Under the pieces are notes generated by a model, which did no database searches, had not been told where the DNA came from, and saw only the letters and a list, made by a program, of their open reading frames with translations. Shown here piece by piece: positions 25,817 through 35,059 of a stretch of DNA of 64,000 nt. Position 1 is the first letter of the stretch. The number at the start of each line of letters is the position of its first letter. Both the position numbers and the translations under genes were made by a program. This stretch comes from an uncultured Oscillospiraceae bacterium. GTDB taxonomy: Bacteria; Bacillota; Clostridia; Oscillospirales; Acutalibacteraceae. The stretch lies in contig CABULH010000004.1 in assembly GCA_902492455.1 (NCBI GenBank), positions 1 through 64,000 of the forward strand, read 5' to 3'.

Positions 25817-27037
25817 TTAATCCGCTACATAGCAGATCTTGATTCCCTTTTGGGAGATGTTGACTTCCATCGCCTCGTTGAGCTGATCCAGCGGGAAGGT
25901 GTGGGTAATCAGCTCCTCCACCGGAATCTTCATCTCCCGGGCCTGCTGCATGAAGGCAATGGTCGGGATATAATCTTCCGCACTGTAATCCCAAGAACCC
26001 ACCAGATTGATTTCCTTATTACACAGAGCGAAATGGGGGTTGATGGAAAACTCCCCGTTATTGACAAAGAAGCCCATCTCACACAGTCCGCCGCCGCGGC
26101 GGATGTAGCTGTACACGTCGGCAGCTGCTGCCGGGGCACCGGTGCACTGGAAAGCGAAATCCGCACCCATACCGCCGGTAACCGATTTGACAATACCCAG
26201 CCGCTTGTCTAAGGTATCGGATTCGCGGAAGTTAATCAAGGTTTTGGCTCCCAGCTTCTTGGCCATCTCCAACCGGGAGGCGGAGCCGTCCACAGCGATG
26301 ATATGATTGATACCAGCAGCGCGAAGTACCGCGATGGTCATCAGACCGATGGGGCCGCATCCCTGGATGAGAACCTTGCTGCCGAAATTCAGCAGGCCAG
26401 TCTTCTGCCCCCGCATCAGTGCGTGAACACACACAGCGGCGGGCTCCAGCAGCATCCGCTCCTTCAGGTTGAGATCGTTAACCTCAAAATAGGTGGCTCC
26501 CTTGCCGCTGATAAGCAGGTGGGTGGAGAACCAGCCATTGAGGTGACGATCCGCACTGTCGGAAATCAAGCCGAAAATACCCTGATTGTCACAAAGATTG
26601 GTGTTGCCGGGATGCTGACGGCAGATGCCGCACTCGCCGCAGCTGATAACTGAGGTCACGATGCGGTCGCCCACTTTCAGGGGCTTGCCGGCGGTATCCT
26701 GATGGATGTTCTTGCCCATGGCAATGATCTCGCCGGTGCCTTCGTGACCCAGAACAACCGGTGCGATACCGAAAGGATCGCCCTTCCACTCATGCACATC
26801 TGTGCCGCAGATGCCGCAACCCTCTACCCGCACCAGAATGTCGTTGTCGCCGATTTCCGGAATCGGAAACTCCTTAACTTCGATCTTCCGCTTTTCCATC
26901 AGCATGGCGACCTTGGCAGTCTTGGCGTCCGCCTTGGAGCAGTTGCCGCCGCAGCTGCAGGTATGCGCCGCGCCGCCGTCCAGCTGGGACAGCACCTGGC
27001 GGACAATGGTCTCAACCTGCGTGGAATTGATTTCCAT
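25817..27037 (-). CDS. Zinc-dependent alcohol dehydrogenase with encapsulation-type N terminus
   Basis: A 406-residue medium-chain dehydrogenase. Residues 1-20 (INSTQVETIVRQVLSQLDG) form an amphipathic encapsulation-like helix, followed by a cysteine-rich linker HTCSCGGNCSK. The catalytic zinc ligands are in GCGICGTDVHEW and GHEGTGEII. The structural zinc cysteines are in CGECGICRQHPGNTNLC, and GCGPIGLMTIAVL binds NAD(H). In classical Pdu loci an iron-type PduQ regenerates NAD+ by making propanol; this zinc enzyme takes its place and might also reduce lactaldehyde, since no fucO is present (inference). The ATG at 27037 follows AGGTGAGG. Confidence 0.9.
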   Translation of the reverse strand: MEINSTQVETIVRQVLSQLDGGAAHTCSCGGNCSKADAKTAKVAMLMEKRKIEVKEFPIPEIGDNDILVRVEGCGICGTDVHEWKGDPFGIAPVVLGHEGTGEIIAMGKNIHQDTAGKPLKVGDRIVTSVISCGECGICRQHPGNTNLCDNQGIFGLISDSADRHLNGWFSTHLLISGKGATYFEVNDLNLKERMLLEPAAVCVHALMRGQKTGLLNFGSKVLIQGCGPIGLMTIAVLRAAGINHIIAVDGSASRLEMAKKLGAKTLINFRESDTLDKRLGIVKSVTGGMGADFAFQCTGAPAAAADVYSYIRRGGGLCEMGFFVNNGEFSINPHFALCNKEINLVGSWDYSAEDYIPTIAFMQQAREMKIPVEELITHTFPLDQLNEAMEVNISQKGIKICYVAD

Positions 27038-27053
27038 AATAGAGCACCTCACC

Positions 27054-28517
27054 TTAAATAATTCTAAAGCTGTCCGCCATCACGCAGCGGCGCTGCCTAG
27101 TAAAGCTTTTAGCGGAGGTAATGCCTTCGCCGGTGGGTCCGGCAATGGTGAAGGTCGTATGGCCCTCGCCGCCGAATCCGATTCCCGCATAAGAGGGAGC
27201 GTTTTTCACAAAGATGGTGGTTTCCACCGCCTTAGCAAAACGAGTCAGATGGTCGATATTCTTGGAATGCATATGAGCCGTGTGACGATTGCCGTGCTCC
27301 GCCTTGACAGCCAGATCAATGGCTGTATCAATGTCCTTTACCCGCACGATTGGCAGAATGGGCATCATCAGCTCCTGCTGTACAAAGGGATGCTCAAAGT
27401 CGGTTTCGCAGATGATACAGCGAACATCCTTCCCCACCTTGACACCGATCATATCCAGCAGCACGTCGGCATCCCGACCGACACATTTCCGGCTGATGAT
27501 CTTGCGCGTTTTGCCGGTTTCTTTGTTGGTCTGCTCCACCAGCACCACCTTGGCGAGAGCGTCCGCCTGAGCGACGGTAATCATGTAAGCGCCGTTCTGC
27601 TTCATGTAGTGGATCAGTTCGTCGGCGATGTTATCAAAGGCGAAAACTTCCTTTTCCGCGATACAGGGGAGATTGTTGTCAAAGGTACAGCCATCAATAA
27701 TATCCTTGGCAGCCTTGCGGATATCCGCCGTATCGTCCACAATGACTGGGGGATTGCCCGCGCCGGCTCCGATGGCCTTCTTTCCGGAAGACAAGACCGC
27801 CCGGACCACGCCCGGACCGCCGGTACAGACCAGCAGTCTGATTAGCGGGTGCTTCTGCATGATGGCGGAGGTTTCCATGGTGGGCTTCACCATAGAGGCC
27901 ACCAGTACATCCGGACCGCCTGCAGCCCGAGAAGCACGGTTCACCAGATCTACCGCATAATTGGAGGTGGCCACCGCGTTGGGATGAGGATTGAACACCA
28001 CGCCGTTGCCCGCTGCGATCATGCCGATGCTGTTACAGATAACAGTCTCACTGGGATTGGTGCTGGGAGTAATGGCGCCAACTACGCCGAAGGGAGCCAT
28101 CTCCACCAGAGTCAAGCCGTTGTCGCCGGTTTTGGCGTTGGAAACGATGTCCTCGGTGCCCGGCGTTTTATCGGCTACCAAGATATGTTTGAGCCGCTTG
28201 TGCTCTACCCGACCCATGCCGGTTTCCGCTACCCCCAAGGCAGCAACAGTGGCCGCTTCCTCTCGGGTCAGACGGCGGATCTCAGTGATGATTTTCTCTC
28301 GCTGCTCCACAGACATCTCCCGCACGGCCTTGTAGCCCGCGTGGGCAGCGTCTATCGCTGCGTTCATGTCATCGAAGATTCCGACGAAACGGCGGCCGTG
28401 ATATTGGGTGGAATCCCATTCCTTGCCGGCAGATGCCGGAGCGGCCGCGCCCGGCATCTGCCGCAGCACTTCCCGCACAATTTCGCCGATCTGGGTTTCG
28501 GACAATTCTTGTGCCAT
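27054..28517 (-). CDS. pduP: CoA-acylating propionaldehyde dehydrogenase
   Basis: A 487-residue aldehyde dehydrogenase of the PduP/EutE family, oxidising propionaldehyde to propionyl-CoA with NAD+. An N-terminal targeting helix (SETQIGEIVREVLRQMPG) and an Ala/Pro linker precede the catalytic domain. The nucleophile Cys lies in DNNLPCIAEKEVFA near residue 280; GAITPSTNPSETVICN and VCTGGPGVVRAVLSSGKKAIG are cofactor motifs. Its start lies three bases past the pduO stop, behind an AAGGAG site, and its NADH would be re-oxidised by the alcohol dehydrogenase encoded next. Confidence 0.96.
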   Translation of the reverse strand: MAQELSETQIGEIVREVLRQMPGAAAPASAGKEWDSTQYHGRRFVGIFDDMNAAIDAAHAGYKAVREMSVEQREKIITEIRRLTREEAATVAALGVAETGMGRVEHKRLKHILVADKTPGTEDIVSNAKTGDNGLTLVEMAPFGVVGAITPSTNPSETVICNSIGMIAAGNGVVFNPHPNAVATSNYAVDLVNRASRAAGGPDVLVASMVKPTMETSAIMQKHPLIRLLVCTGGPGVVRAVLSSGKKAIGAGAGNPPVIVDDTADIRKAAKDIIDGCTFDNNLPCIAEKEVFAFDNIADELIHYMKQNGAYMITVAQADALAKVVLVEQTNKETGKTRKIISRKCVGRDADVLLDMIGVKVGKDVRCIICETDFEHPFVQQELMMPILPIVRVKDIDTAIDLAVKAEHGNRHTAHMHSKNIDHLTRFAKAVETTIFVKNAPSYAGIGFGGEGHTTFTIAGPTGEGITSAKSFTRQRRCVMADSFRII

Positions 28518-28520
28518 CTA

Positions 28521-29492
28521 TCACATCTCCTTTTCAAATACCTTTGCGCCATAGTCGGCAAATGCGGTGTCCTGTTCAGCGGACCCACCGCTGACCCCCA
28601 GTCCGCCGACGATTTTACCGTCCCGGACCAGCGGCACACCTCCTCCGAAAATGACGATTTTACCTTGATTGGTATGCTGTATCCCATAAAGCGGACCGCC
28701 TGGCTGAGACAGCTTGCCCACCTGCTCGGTGGTCATTTTCAGCGATACGCTTGTAAAGGCTTTGTTGGCAGCGATATCGATACTGGCGATATAAGCGTCG
28801 TCCTCTCGCTGCAGGGCTACCAGGTTGCCTCCGGCATCGCATACGGCGGCTACCACCCGAACGCCCTGGCTGCGGGCATATTGACGCACCGCTTTGCAGA
28901 GCGTCCCCGCCAGTTCGCAAAAGCCGCTTTCATTCAGCCCGGAGGGCAGCGGTGGTAAAGCGGAAGAAGGCGCGGCAGCGGTCTTCTTTTCATCAGGCTG
29001 TGGAGCCGTTTGATCACAAAGCCTTGCCAATGCATATACCAGATCGGACAAGCGATTGAGCCATATCAGAATATCCCTGGATACGCCGCCGGTTTGGGAA
29101 AGGGCCACTGCCTTGCGCTCCGCGCGGCGGGCAATGGTTCGCGCCACATCCAGGGCAGCGCCTGCTTCGGACGTACCTGGCAGGATAAAACCGCTGAATT
29201 CCGGCACCGTTTCCATTACCGAATCAATTGCTTTTTCCAACTGAGCAATTTTATCCGGGGAGGCAAACTTGCTGCTTCCGGCGATTTCGCCGCACAAGGA
29301 GATGATGCTGTGCTGCAGCTCTTCTATGATGTTTCCTACCGCATCAGGTGCCTTTAGCTTGGCGACACCTAAGGCGGAGGTGAATTCATCCAGGGTGCCC
29401 AGCAAATCAAAAATCGGGCTGCTTTTGGGAATGTTCAGCCGTGTCATGGTGCTGGTACGGCCCCCGTCGCCTTTTTTGGTATATAGGTTCAT
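28521..29492 (-). CDS. pduO: ATP:cob(I)alamin adenosyltransferase fused to a GlcG/HbpS domain
   Basis: A 323-residue two-domain PduO. Residues 1-165 are the adenosyltransferase: TKKGDGGRTSTMTR binds ATP, and GTSEAGAALDVARTIARRAER is the conserved active-site helix. Residues about 190-323 form a GlcG/HbpS-type haem-binding domain (NKAFTSVSLKMTTEQVG, GGGVPLVRDGKIVGGLGVSGG). It makes the adenosylcobalamin cofactor of the diol dehydratase on site, with PduS and PduT as the reducing side. A GGAGGTGG site precedes the ATG. Confidence 0.94.
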   Translation of the reverse strand: MNLYTKKGDGGRTSTMTRLNIPKSSPIFDLLGTLDEFTSALGVAKLKAPDAVGNIIEELQHSIISLCGEIAGSSKFASPDKIAQLEKAIDSVMETVPEFSGFILPGTSEAGAALDVARTIARRAERKAVALSQTGGVSRDILIWLNRLSDLVYALARLCDQTAPQPDEKKTAAAPSSALPPLPSGLNESGFCELAGTLCKAVRQYARSQGVRVVAAVCDAGGNLVALQREDDAYIASIDIAANKAFTSVSLKMTTEQVGKLSQPGGPLYGIQHTNQGKIVIFGGGVPLVRDGKIVGGLGVSGGSAEQDTAFADYGAKVFEKEM

Positions 29493-29519
29493 GCTCCACC
29501 TCCTTTCTCATTTACAAAC

Positions 29520-31331
29520 TCAATCGGTCAGTGCCAACCCCAGTGCTACCGCACTGTGGGGAGCCAATCGCCCCATCAGGTTAGCGCGGCCGGTGGTAAT
29601 TCGATAAGACATCAAGTGTTCCGCCAGCAGGTCGGCGATTTCAAAATCCTGAGAACTTCCGCCTACCAAGGCAACCGATCCGATTTTTCGCAGATCTTTA
29701 TCCGGCGCGACTTCCCGCAGCGCTCGTTCCGCATTGGTAACAAAAACTTTCCGTTTGGCCTCCCGGCGCACCAGAGCGATGCGGTCGATGGAAAGACGCT
29801 TGGAAGAGCGGATGGGCACCAGGGTATCTTCGGTAACAATTACTACTCGGGAAAACAGAGCCGGCGGCAGCGGTTCGGATAAGAACTTGACACTGCCGTC
29901 CTCAAATCGGAGGAACAGCAGGCTTTCCACCTTTGCCAGCGGATACTTCTTTATCAGTTCCGCTGTATCCCGGTCGTGTAGATCCAGTTCCAGATCGATG
30001 ATCCGGGTCACCATCTCTCCCGCACCCGCGTGATGGATGGCGGTAACCTGTTCGTCGTCGTTGATTAAAGCCGCGTCGGTGGAACCGCCGCCTAAATCCA
30101 GAATTGCCAGAGGCGTTCCCGCGCCGGGAGTGGTCATGGCCCCCTTCAACGCCATTTCCGCCTCTCTGCCCGCCACCCGGACAAAAATACCGGTTTTCAG
30201 AGCCAACTCGTCGGCAATGGCCTGCATCGGCAAGCGGGAAGTCTGCACCATGGCGGCCAGCATCACCACATTTTCCATAGCGGATTCCCCAGCCAACGCG
30301 CCGGCCACCTCCACAGAAGAGAAAGTATCCGCCGCCAGGAGATCCACAATATGAAGATCCTCCGCAGCCTGCCCTGTCAGCTGAGACATTCCGTCCTTCA
30401 CCCGGGAGAGCAGAGCGCCTACATTGGTGCCCGGTTCACCAAATACATCGGTGATGGCGCCCACCCGGTCCACCGCCTGCATAATTCGCTGGGCGCCTGT
30501 ATTGACATCCAGCTTTACATGTCCGCCGGTTCCGCGGATATCCACCATGCCCGCCCGGATGGTCTGGACCGACACGCTGGCCCCTGCTGCGCGGATAACC
30601 ACACCCGACCGGCAGCCGGTGAGGCTGCGGGCCACCGGGATGCTCTTCTTTGTCTCTTCCGGTGTCATCTGAAAGAGACCAGCCAGGCCGTAAGGATTGG
30701 ACAAGGTCCGGATGCTCTCGCCGTTTCGGGCTACTTCCACCGCAGCGGGAACCCCCAACTCAATTTTTTCGATCCGGGCTACCTCGTCTACAATGGGAAT
30801 TTGCGTATGTAAGCGATTGGCAATCAGAACACCATCGTCTTTCTGGCAGATGGCGGCCACTACCCGCACATGGGCGGGGGCCGTATTGATGAACGCCGCC
30901 GCTTCATAATAAGGAACCGCAGCTTCTACCACCGCCACCACATCACCGGAAAAATCCGCCAGATGGCGTATCGGCGCTGTGCGTCCGGTTGCCAATCCTT
31001 CTCCTCCCGGGGTATCGGGATTGTGCCCGATCATGGCCGAGCCAATCACCGTGGTTTCACTGATGGTGTCCATGGAAAGATCACTGATCACCGGAGCGGC
31101 TTGGTTGAGACGAATCTGTGCCACATCCGTGTACTGAAGTCCGGCTTTCTGCAGAGCCTCATCCAAAGCCGACATACAGCCCCGGACATTTTCTGGAGTT
31201 CCTTTGACACCGGTGGTGGGCGTCATGGCCCCGGCTACATACCGGATATCCTCCCCCGCTTTTTCCAGCAGGAGAACTTCCGTCGTGGAATTGCCAATAT
31301 CCATACCGGCTACAATACGTCCCGCAGGCAT
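29520..31331 (-). CDS. pduG: Diol dehydratase reactivase, large subunit
   Basis: A 603-residue DdrA/PduG protein with an actin/Hsp70-like ATPase fold. It exchanges damaged cobalamin out of the dehydratase. VAGMDIGNSTTEVLLLE is the N-terminal phosphate loop, and LAILDLGGGSTDAALIND near residue 405 is the second. Length is normal. The small partner subunit (PduH/DdrB), usually encoded next to it, is missing: only 27 bases separate pduG from pduO and 29 from pduE. Confidence 0.96.
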   Translation of the reverse strand: MPAGRIVAGMDIGNSTTEVLLLEKAGEDIRYVAGAMTPTTGVKGTPENVRGCMSALDEALQKAGLQYTDVAQIRLNQAAPVISDLSMDTISETTVIGSAMIGHNPDTPGGEGLATGRTAPIRHLADFSGDVVAVVEAAVPYYEAAAFINTAPAHVRVVAAICQKDDGVLIANRLHTQIPIVDEVARIEKIELGVPAAVEVARNGESIRTLSNPYGLAGLFQMTPEETKKSIPVARSLTGCRSGVVIRAAGASVSVQTIRAGMVDIRGTGGHVKLDVNTGAQRIMQAVDRVGAITDVFGEPGTNVGALLSRVKDGMSQLTGQAAEDLHIVDLLAADTFSSVEVAGALAGESAMENVVMLAAMVQTSRLPMQAIADELALKTGIFVRVAGREAEMALKGAMTTPGAGTPLAILDLGGGSTDAALINDDEQVTAIHHAGAGEMVTRIIDLELDLHDRDTAELIKKYPLAKVESLLFLRFEDGSVKFLSEPLPPALFSRVVIVTEDTLVPIRSSKRLSIDRIALVRREAKRKVFVTNAERALREVAPDKDLRKIGSVALVGGSSQDFEIADLLAEHLMSYRITTGRANLMGRLAPHSAVALGLALTD

Positions 31332-31360
31332 GCGCTCACCTCCCGTCGAAAAAGCAGCTT

Positions 31361-31876
31361 CTAAGGTAACAGTATACCACGTTTCTCATAGATTGTCATG
31401 GCTTCCCGCACCAGTTTGGCGCATAACGCCGCCTGATAGGTGTTCTCCAGGATATCAGCTATTTCCTCCAGCTGCTGCTTGGTGGCCCGGTTGGGCCGGA
31501 GCATATCATACATCCGGATCACCTGGTCGTCCGGTACACCGGTGAGTTCAGCGGCACGCCGGAGATTCTGCGCCATCTGAATCTTGCCGGCGCTTTCCGC
31601 CACCTGGGCCTGATTCAAAAGCATTTCCCGGGAAATCCGCAAATCCTCACCCTGAATCTCCCCGGTACGAACCGCTTCCATGGTTACTGCGGATATCGGT
31701 TTACCCGTGGGAGTGCTGACAATATCCGGGTGCTTTTCCAAAAAAGGATAATCTGCTGTAGTGTAGCCGTCGGTCTCGCCGGAAGGCATGGACGCTGCAG
31801 CAGCAGGCGAAGCGGCTTGTTTTGCTTTCAAATCCCGGGTGATTTTTTCCACCAGTTCATCGATGATATCAGCCAT
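31361..31876 (-). CDS. pduE: Propanediol dehydratase, small subunit
   Basis: A 171-residue gamma subunit of the B12-dependent diol dehydratase. The conserved core KHPDIVSTPTGKPISAVTMEAV and TLRMSREMLLNQAQVAE-like segment (LRISREMLLNQAQVAE) are clear. The first 18 residues (IIDELVEKITRDLKAKQ) and an Ala/Ser linker look like an encapsulation peptide. It overlaps the end of pduD by eight bases. Confidence 0.95.
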   Translation of the reverse strand: MADIIDELVEKITRDLKAKQAASPAAAASMPSGETDGYTTADYPFLEKHPDIVSTPTGKPISAVTMEAVRTGEIQGEDLRISREMLLNQAQVAESAGKIQMAQNLRRAAELTGVPDDQVIRMYDMLRPNRATKQQLEEIADILENTYQAALCAKLVREAMTIYEKRGILLP

Positions 31877-32537
31877 CCTGCCACTTCACCTCCAGTTCCA
31901 CAGGAGATGCGCCATCCTGCACATGTTCTGTCTCTTTAATATGGAGAATGGCGGCGCGGGCTTGGTACTTTGGCCGCACCATACAATCGTTGGTCACCTC
32001 AATGGGCACGGGCGACTGTCCCTTGGCGTACCGAGCGGCATTTTTGCCGATCCGCCGGTAGATATCCAAGGTAATCAGCGGCGCCTGAGGAAAAAGCTCA
32101 AGATTTGTCAAGGGGAAAAGATCCTTCTGATGAATTACGGCCGTCCCCTTGGATTGGATGCCGATACCAATGCCGGATCCGCTGAGCTTAGCTGCCCGTT
32201 GCGCAATAAAAGAAACATCCGAGATATCACGAAAACGAACATAACGGGTACGCAGTCCCTCTTCCTCAATGCCGGCGGTGATCTCCCGCAGCACATCGGC
32301 ATGAGAAAGGCCGCAGATCGTTTCCTTCTGGGAAAGGGCAAAAGCGGGGGCAATCCCGATTACCACCTCGTCGGGCGTGGAACCCGGTTTGGCCTCTTCC
32401 ATCTCGACAACGGTCATGGCCGGCCCCTGAAGTCCCTTTACGGCACCTTCCGTCCGCTCTGGCGCAGGAGCATTTTGTTCCAGAGCTTCCAGGACCTTCT
32501 GGGTTACCAACGCAATTAACTGTTCATCCATCTGCAT
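31869..32537 (-). CDS. pduD: Propanediol dehydratase, medium subunit
   Basis: A 222-residue beta subunit. The N-terminal helix (DEQLIALVTQKVLEALEQ) matches the PduD encapsulation peptide type, followed by a short Ala/Pro/Glu linker. The core carries PDEVVIGIAPAFA and LRTRYVRFRDISDVSFIAQ and ends in cobalamin-contacting segments including YAKGQSPVPIEVTND. An AGGAGGGG site precedes the ATG. It forms the (alpha-beta-gamma)2 enzyme with PduC and PduE. Confidence 0.95.
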   Translation of the reverse strand: MQMDEQLIALVTQKVLEALEQNAPAPERTEGAVKGLQGPAMTVVEMEEAKPGSTPDEVVIGIAPAFALSQKETICGLSHADVLREITAGIEEEGLRTRYVRFRDISDVSFIAQRAAKLSGSGIGIGIQSKGTAVIHQKDLFPLTNLELFPQAPLITLDIYRRIGKNAARYAKGQSPVPIEVTNDCMVRPKYQARAAILHIKETEHVQDGASPVELEVKWQDG

Positions 32538-32549
32538 GGTCTCCCCTCC

Positions 32550-34217
32550 TTATAAGCTCTGGCAATCGAACACCTGGGGAATCTTTTTAACCTTTTCCCA
32601 GGCTTCGCCGTCCAGTCGATAACCAGTCCCCGGCCCCTGATAGGTGTTGGGACTGTTGACACTGCTGTAAACATGGAAATCCTTGTCCAGAATGGCCGCG
32701 GTATGGAGATAATCTCCTGAAACCCGCTGCTTGAGCATATTCAGCAACGCTTCCGCCACATCGGTAAAACCGGTGCCGTCCAGAGCTTTTACCACATCCA
32801 GACCGCTGACATCACCGTCCAGAATACGTTTAGCGGCTTTCAGATCCTCGTTGACATCCCGCAGGGCAGTAACATCTTTGCTGCCGTTGGCTAAAACATT
32901 CTGTTCCACTTCCTCGTCGGTGATCTCCGGGAATCCAAGCACCCGGAACACCGCCTGCATGGCCCTGGCCGCCTGAAGCCGGACTGCGTGAACCTCCTGC
33001 TCGGTCACCGGGCGCAGACCGCCGTCCACCTTCAAATCTCGCTGAAGCACATTGTAATCGTCGAAATCCTCCGCATCGAAGTTTGAGCCCGCGAACATAT
33101 TGTCATAATTGGGAGTGGAACTGTAACCGGAGAAGATGAAATCGGTTCCAGGCAGCATCTGCATCAGCATCCGCGCCGTACGGCGGATATCCGAATGGGA
33201 GAAGGTCTGATCGTTGCCGGAGGCAACCTCCAGTCCCAGCATGGCAGCCAGCAGATTCTCCGCCAGCACCTCCCGGATACCGGAGGGCACCGCTCCCACC
33301 AGCCCGATACAGCTGATAGAGCCGTTTTGCGTGCCCTGTACCCCGGCGCCTTTGATCACCAGCAGGCAGCGGGCTTCCAAATAAAGCATGGACTTCTTTT
33401 CCGCATTGCCCATCAGCGCCTCGCTGCCGGAACCGGAGGTACAGCGCATCTTCATGCCCCGGGAAGCGTACGCCGCCGCCAGGAAAGCCTTGGAATAAGG
33501 GGTATCGTCCCCGTCAATGAATACTTTTTCCGTTCCGTACACCGAAATGGTTTCCGCGTAGGTGGTTAGCCCCCGCATCCCCAGCATCAGCTCGGTGGCT
33601 TCCTCCACCGCGCACTGGGAAAGAACGCCCGGACGGCCGCATTGGGATCCCACCAGCAGCCCCAGAGCACACAGAGGCGCATACCGGGCGATGCCTACGG
33701 TGGTTTCCTCCTCCGCGAACCCGCGAAGCGCTGCTTCAGCAGCGTCGCAGGCGATCTGGATGGGATTATCCCGCAGATTGGTGACATGGCACTGATTGGC
33801 GGGATAACTGCGCTCCCGCATCTTCTGCATAGCCATCATCATTTCCACCACATTCATGTGGCGAAGCACCTCGCATAGCTTGGCGGGCGTCATACCCGCT
33901 ACCAGCCGGGAGATGTCCTTGCGGTCGGCGTGGATGTCCACCAATCGGCGGGCCATCTCTACGCTGTCCAAAGCGGCGGCCTCTACAGCCGTTCTGCGGT
34001 CAATGGCGTAATCAGCGATAAAGGTATCGATAAAATCGAAGTCCTCCCGTTTCTTTCTGTCCATCTCCACAATTACATCATTTTCCAGGCGGATGGAGGA
34101 AACCGGATCATAGGGAGATTCCATCGCGACGATGCCGGCCTCGGGCCATTCGGTGACAAAGCCGTCCATGTTCACGGGGCGCTTGGAAAGCGCTTCAAAC
34201 CGTTTGCTTGTCGGCAT
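32550..34217 (-). CDS. pduC: Propanediol dehydratase, large (catalytic) subunit
   Basis: A 555-residue alpha subunit of adenosylcobalamin-dependent diol dehydratase, converting 1,2-propanediol to propionaldehyde by a radical shift. It opens with SKRFEALSKRPVNMDGFV, and MQKMRERSYPANQCHVTN, GSQCGRPGVLSQCAVEEATEL and SGYSSTPNYDNMFAGSNFD contain the TIM-barrel residues that bind substrate and the metal ion. The ATG at 34217 follows an AGGTGAG site; a GTG three codons earlier lies inside that site. Being a B12 enzyme, it differs from the glycyl-radical dehydratase of most fucose/rhamnose microcompartments. Confidence 0.97.
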   Translation of the reverse strand: MPTSKRFEALSKRPVNMDGFVTEWPEAGIVAMESPYDPVSSIRLENDVIVEMDRKKREDFDFIDTFIADYAIDRRTAVEAAALDSVEMARRLVDIHADRKDISRLVAGMTPAKLCEVLRHMNVVEMMMAMQKMRERSYPANQCHVTNLRDNPIQIACDAAEAALRGFAEEETTVGIARYAPLCALGLLVGSQCGRPGVLSQCAVEEATELMLGMRGLTTYAETISVYGTEKVFIDGDDTPYSKAFLAAAYASRGMKMRCTSGSGSEALMGNAEKKSMLYLEARCLLVIKGAGVQGTQNGSISCIGLVGAVPSGIREVLAENLLAAMLGLEVASGNDQTFSHSDIRRTARMLMQMLPGTDFIFSGYSSTPNYDNMFAGSNFDAEDFDDYNVLQRDLKVDGGLRPVTEQEVHAVRLQAARAMQAVFRVLGFPEITDEEVEQNVLANGSKDVTALRDVNEDLKAAKRILDGDVSGLDVVKALDGTGFTDVAEALLNMLKQRVSGDYLHTAAILDKDFHVYSSVNSPNTYQGPGTGYRLDGEAWEKVKKIPQVFDCQSL

Positions 34218-34237
34218 GTGGCTCACCTGCCCATTCT

Positions 34238-35029
34238 TTATTTTTTCAGCTCAGCAAGAACTTTGGCCGTAATGGCGGAAACCAGATCGCCCTCAGGAGA
34301 AGCAGCGGAAGCATCCACCACGTTCTGCCGGCATTTGCAGTTTTCGGTACCCAGGTTCGGGCACTTCTTGCAGCCCGGATGCTTGCCGGGAATCTGGAAC
34401 TTCTTGCGCAGTTCCATCAGCTTCATCAGTTCATCACAGGGAATTTCCTCAACACCGCCCAGCTGGCTGGCATAGAAGGTGATTTTAGCGGAGAACTCCA
34501 CCTCTTCCATGAGGAAGAAAGCTTTGGTGAGGGTGTTGCCCACCGTCAGCGCGCCGTGATTCTTCAGCAGGAAGGCATCGTTGGTCTGCAGATAGGGCTG
34601 CAGAGAATCCGGGATTTCCTCAGTGGAGGGGGTACCGTACACACAGGTAGGCACCGCGCCCAGCGTCAGCACCGCTTCCGGAAGCACGTATTTGTCCATG
34701 GGAACGCCGGCTACGGTGAAGGAAGTAGCAATAGGAGGATGAGCGTGAACCACAGCGCCCACATCAGGCCGCTCACGATACACACGCAGATGCATCTTGA
34801 TTTCAGATGAGGGATTCAGCTTACCCTCGATCTTATTGCCGTTGCCGTCGATACGGATGATCATATCCGGGGTCATGAAGCCCTTGGATACGCCGGTGGG
34901 AGTGCAGTAATACTCATTGTCGCTGACTTTGACGGAAATGTTACCGTCGTTGGCGGCCACAAAGCCATCATTATAGATCCGGCGGCCGATTTCGCAGATT
35001 TCCTTTTTGATCTCGTAGGGAGACATCAT
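34238..35029 (-). CDS. Class II aldolase (fuculose/rhamnulose-1-phosphate aldolase type) with C-terminal encapsulation tail
   Basis: A 263-residue zinc aldolase. Catalytic features include NDGNISVK, the Zn ligands in VVHAHPPIATSF, and KNHGALTVG. The core ends near residue 205. It is followed by a five-cysteine segment (GCKKCPNLGTENCKCRQ) and then an amphipathic C-terminal helix (GDLVSAITAKVLAELKK) of encapsulation type. By sequence it is fuculose-1-phosphate aldolase-like. With rhaA and rhaB two genes upstream it most likely cleaves rhamnulose-1-phosphate to DHAP and lactaldehyde (inference). The tail implies lactaldehyde is made inside the compartment. Confidence 0.92.
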   Translation of the reverse strand: MMSPYEIKKEICEIGRRIYNDGFVAANDGNISVKVSDNEYYCTPTGVSKGFMTPDMIIRIDGNGNKIEGKLNPSSEIKMHLRVYRERPDVGAVVHAHPPIATSFTVAGVPMDKYVLPEAVLTLGAVPTCVYGTPSTEEIPDSLQPYLQTNDAFLLKNHGALTVGNTLTKAFFLMEEVEFSAKITFYASQLGGVEEIPCDELMKLMELRKKFQIPGKHPGCKKCPNLGTENCKCRQNVVDASAASPEGDLVSAITAKVLAELKK

Positions 35030-35059
35030 GATTCATTACTCCTTTTCTGTGTTTGGATT

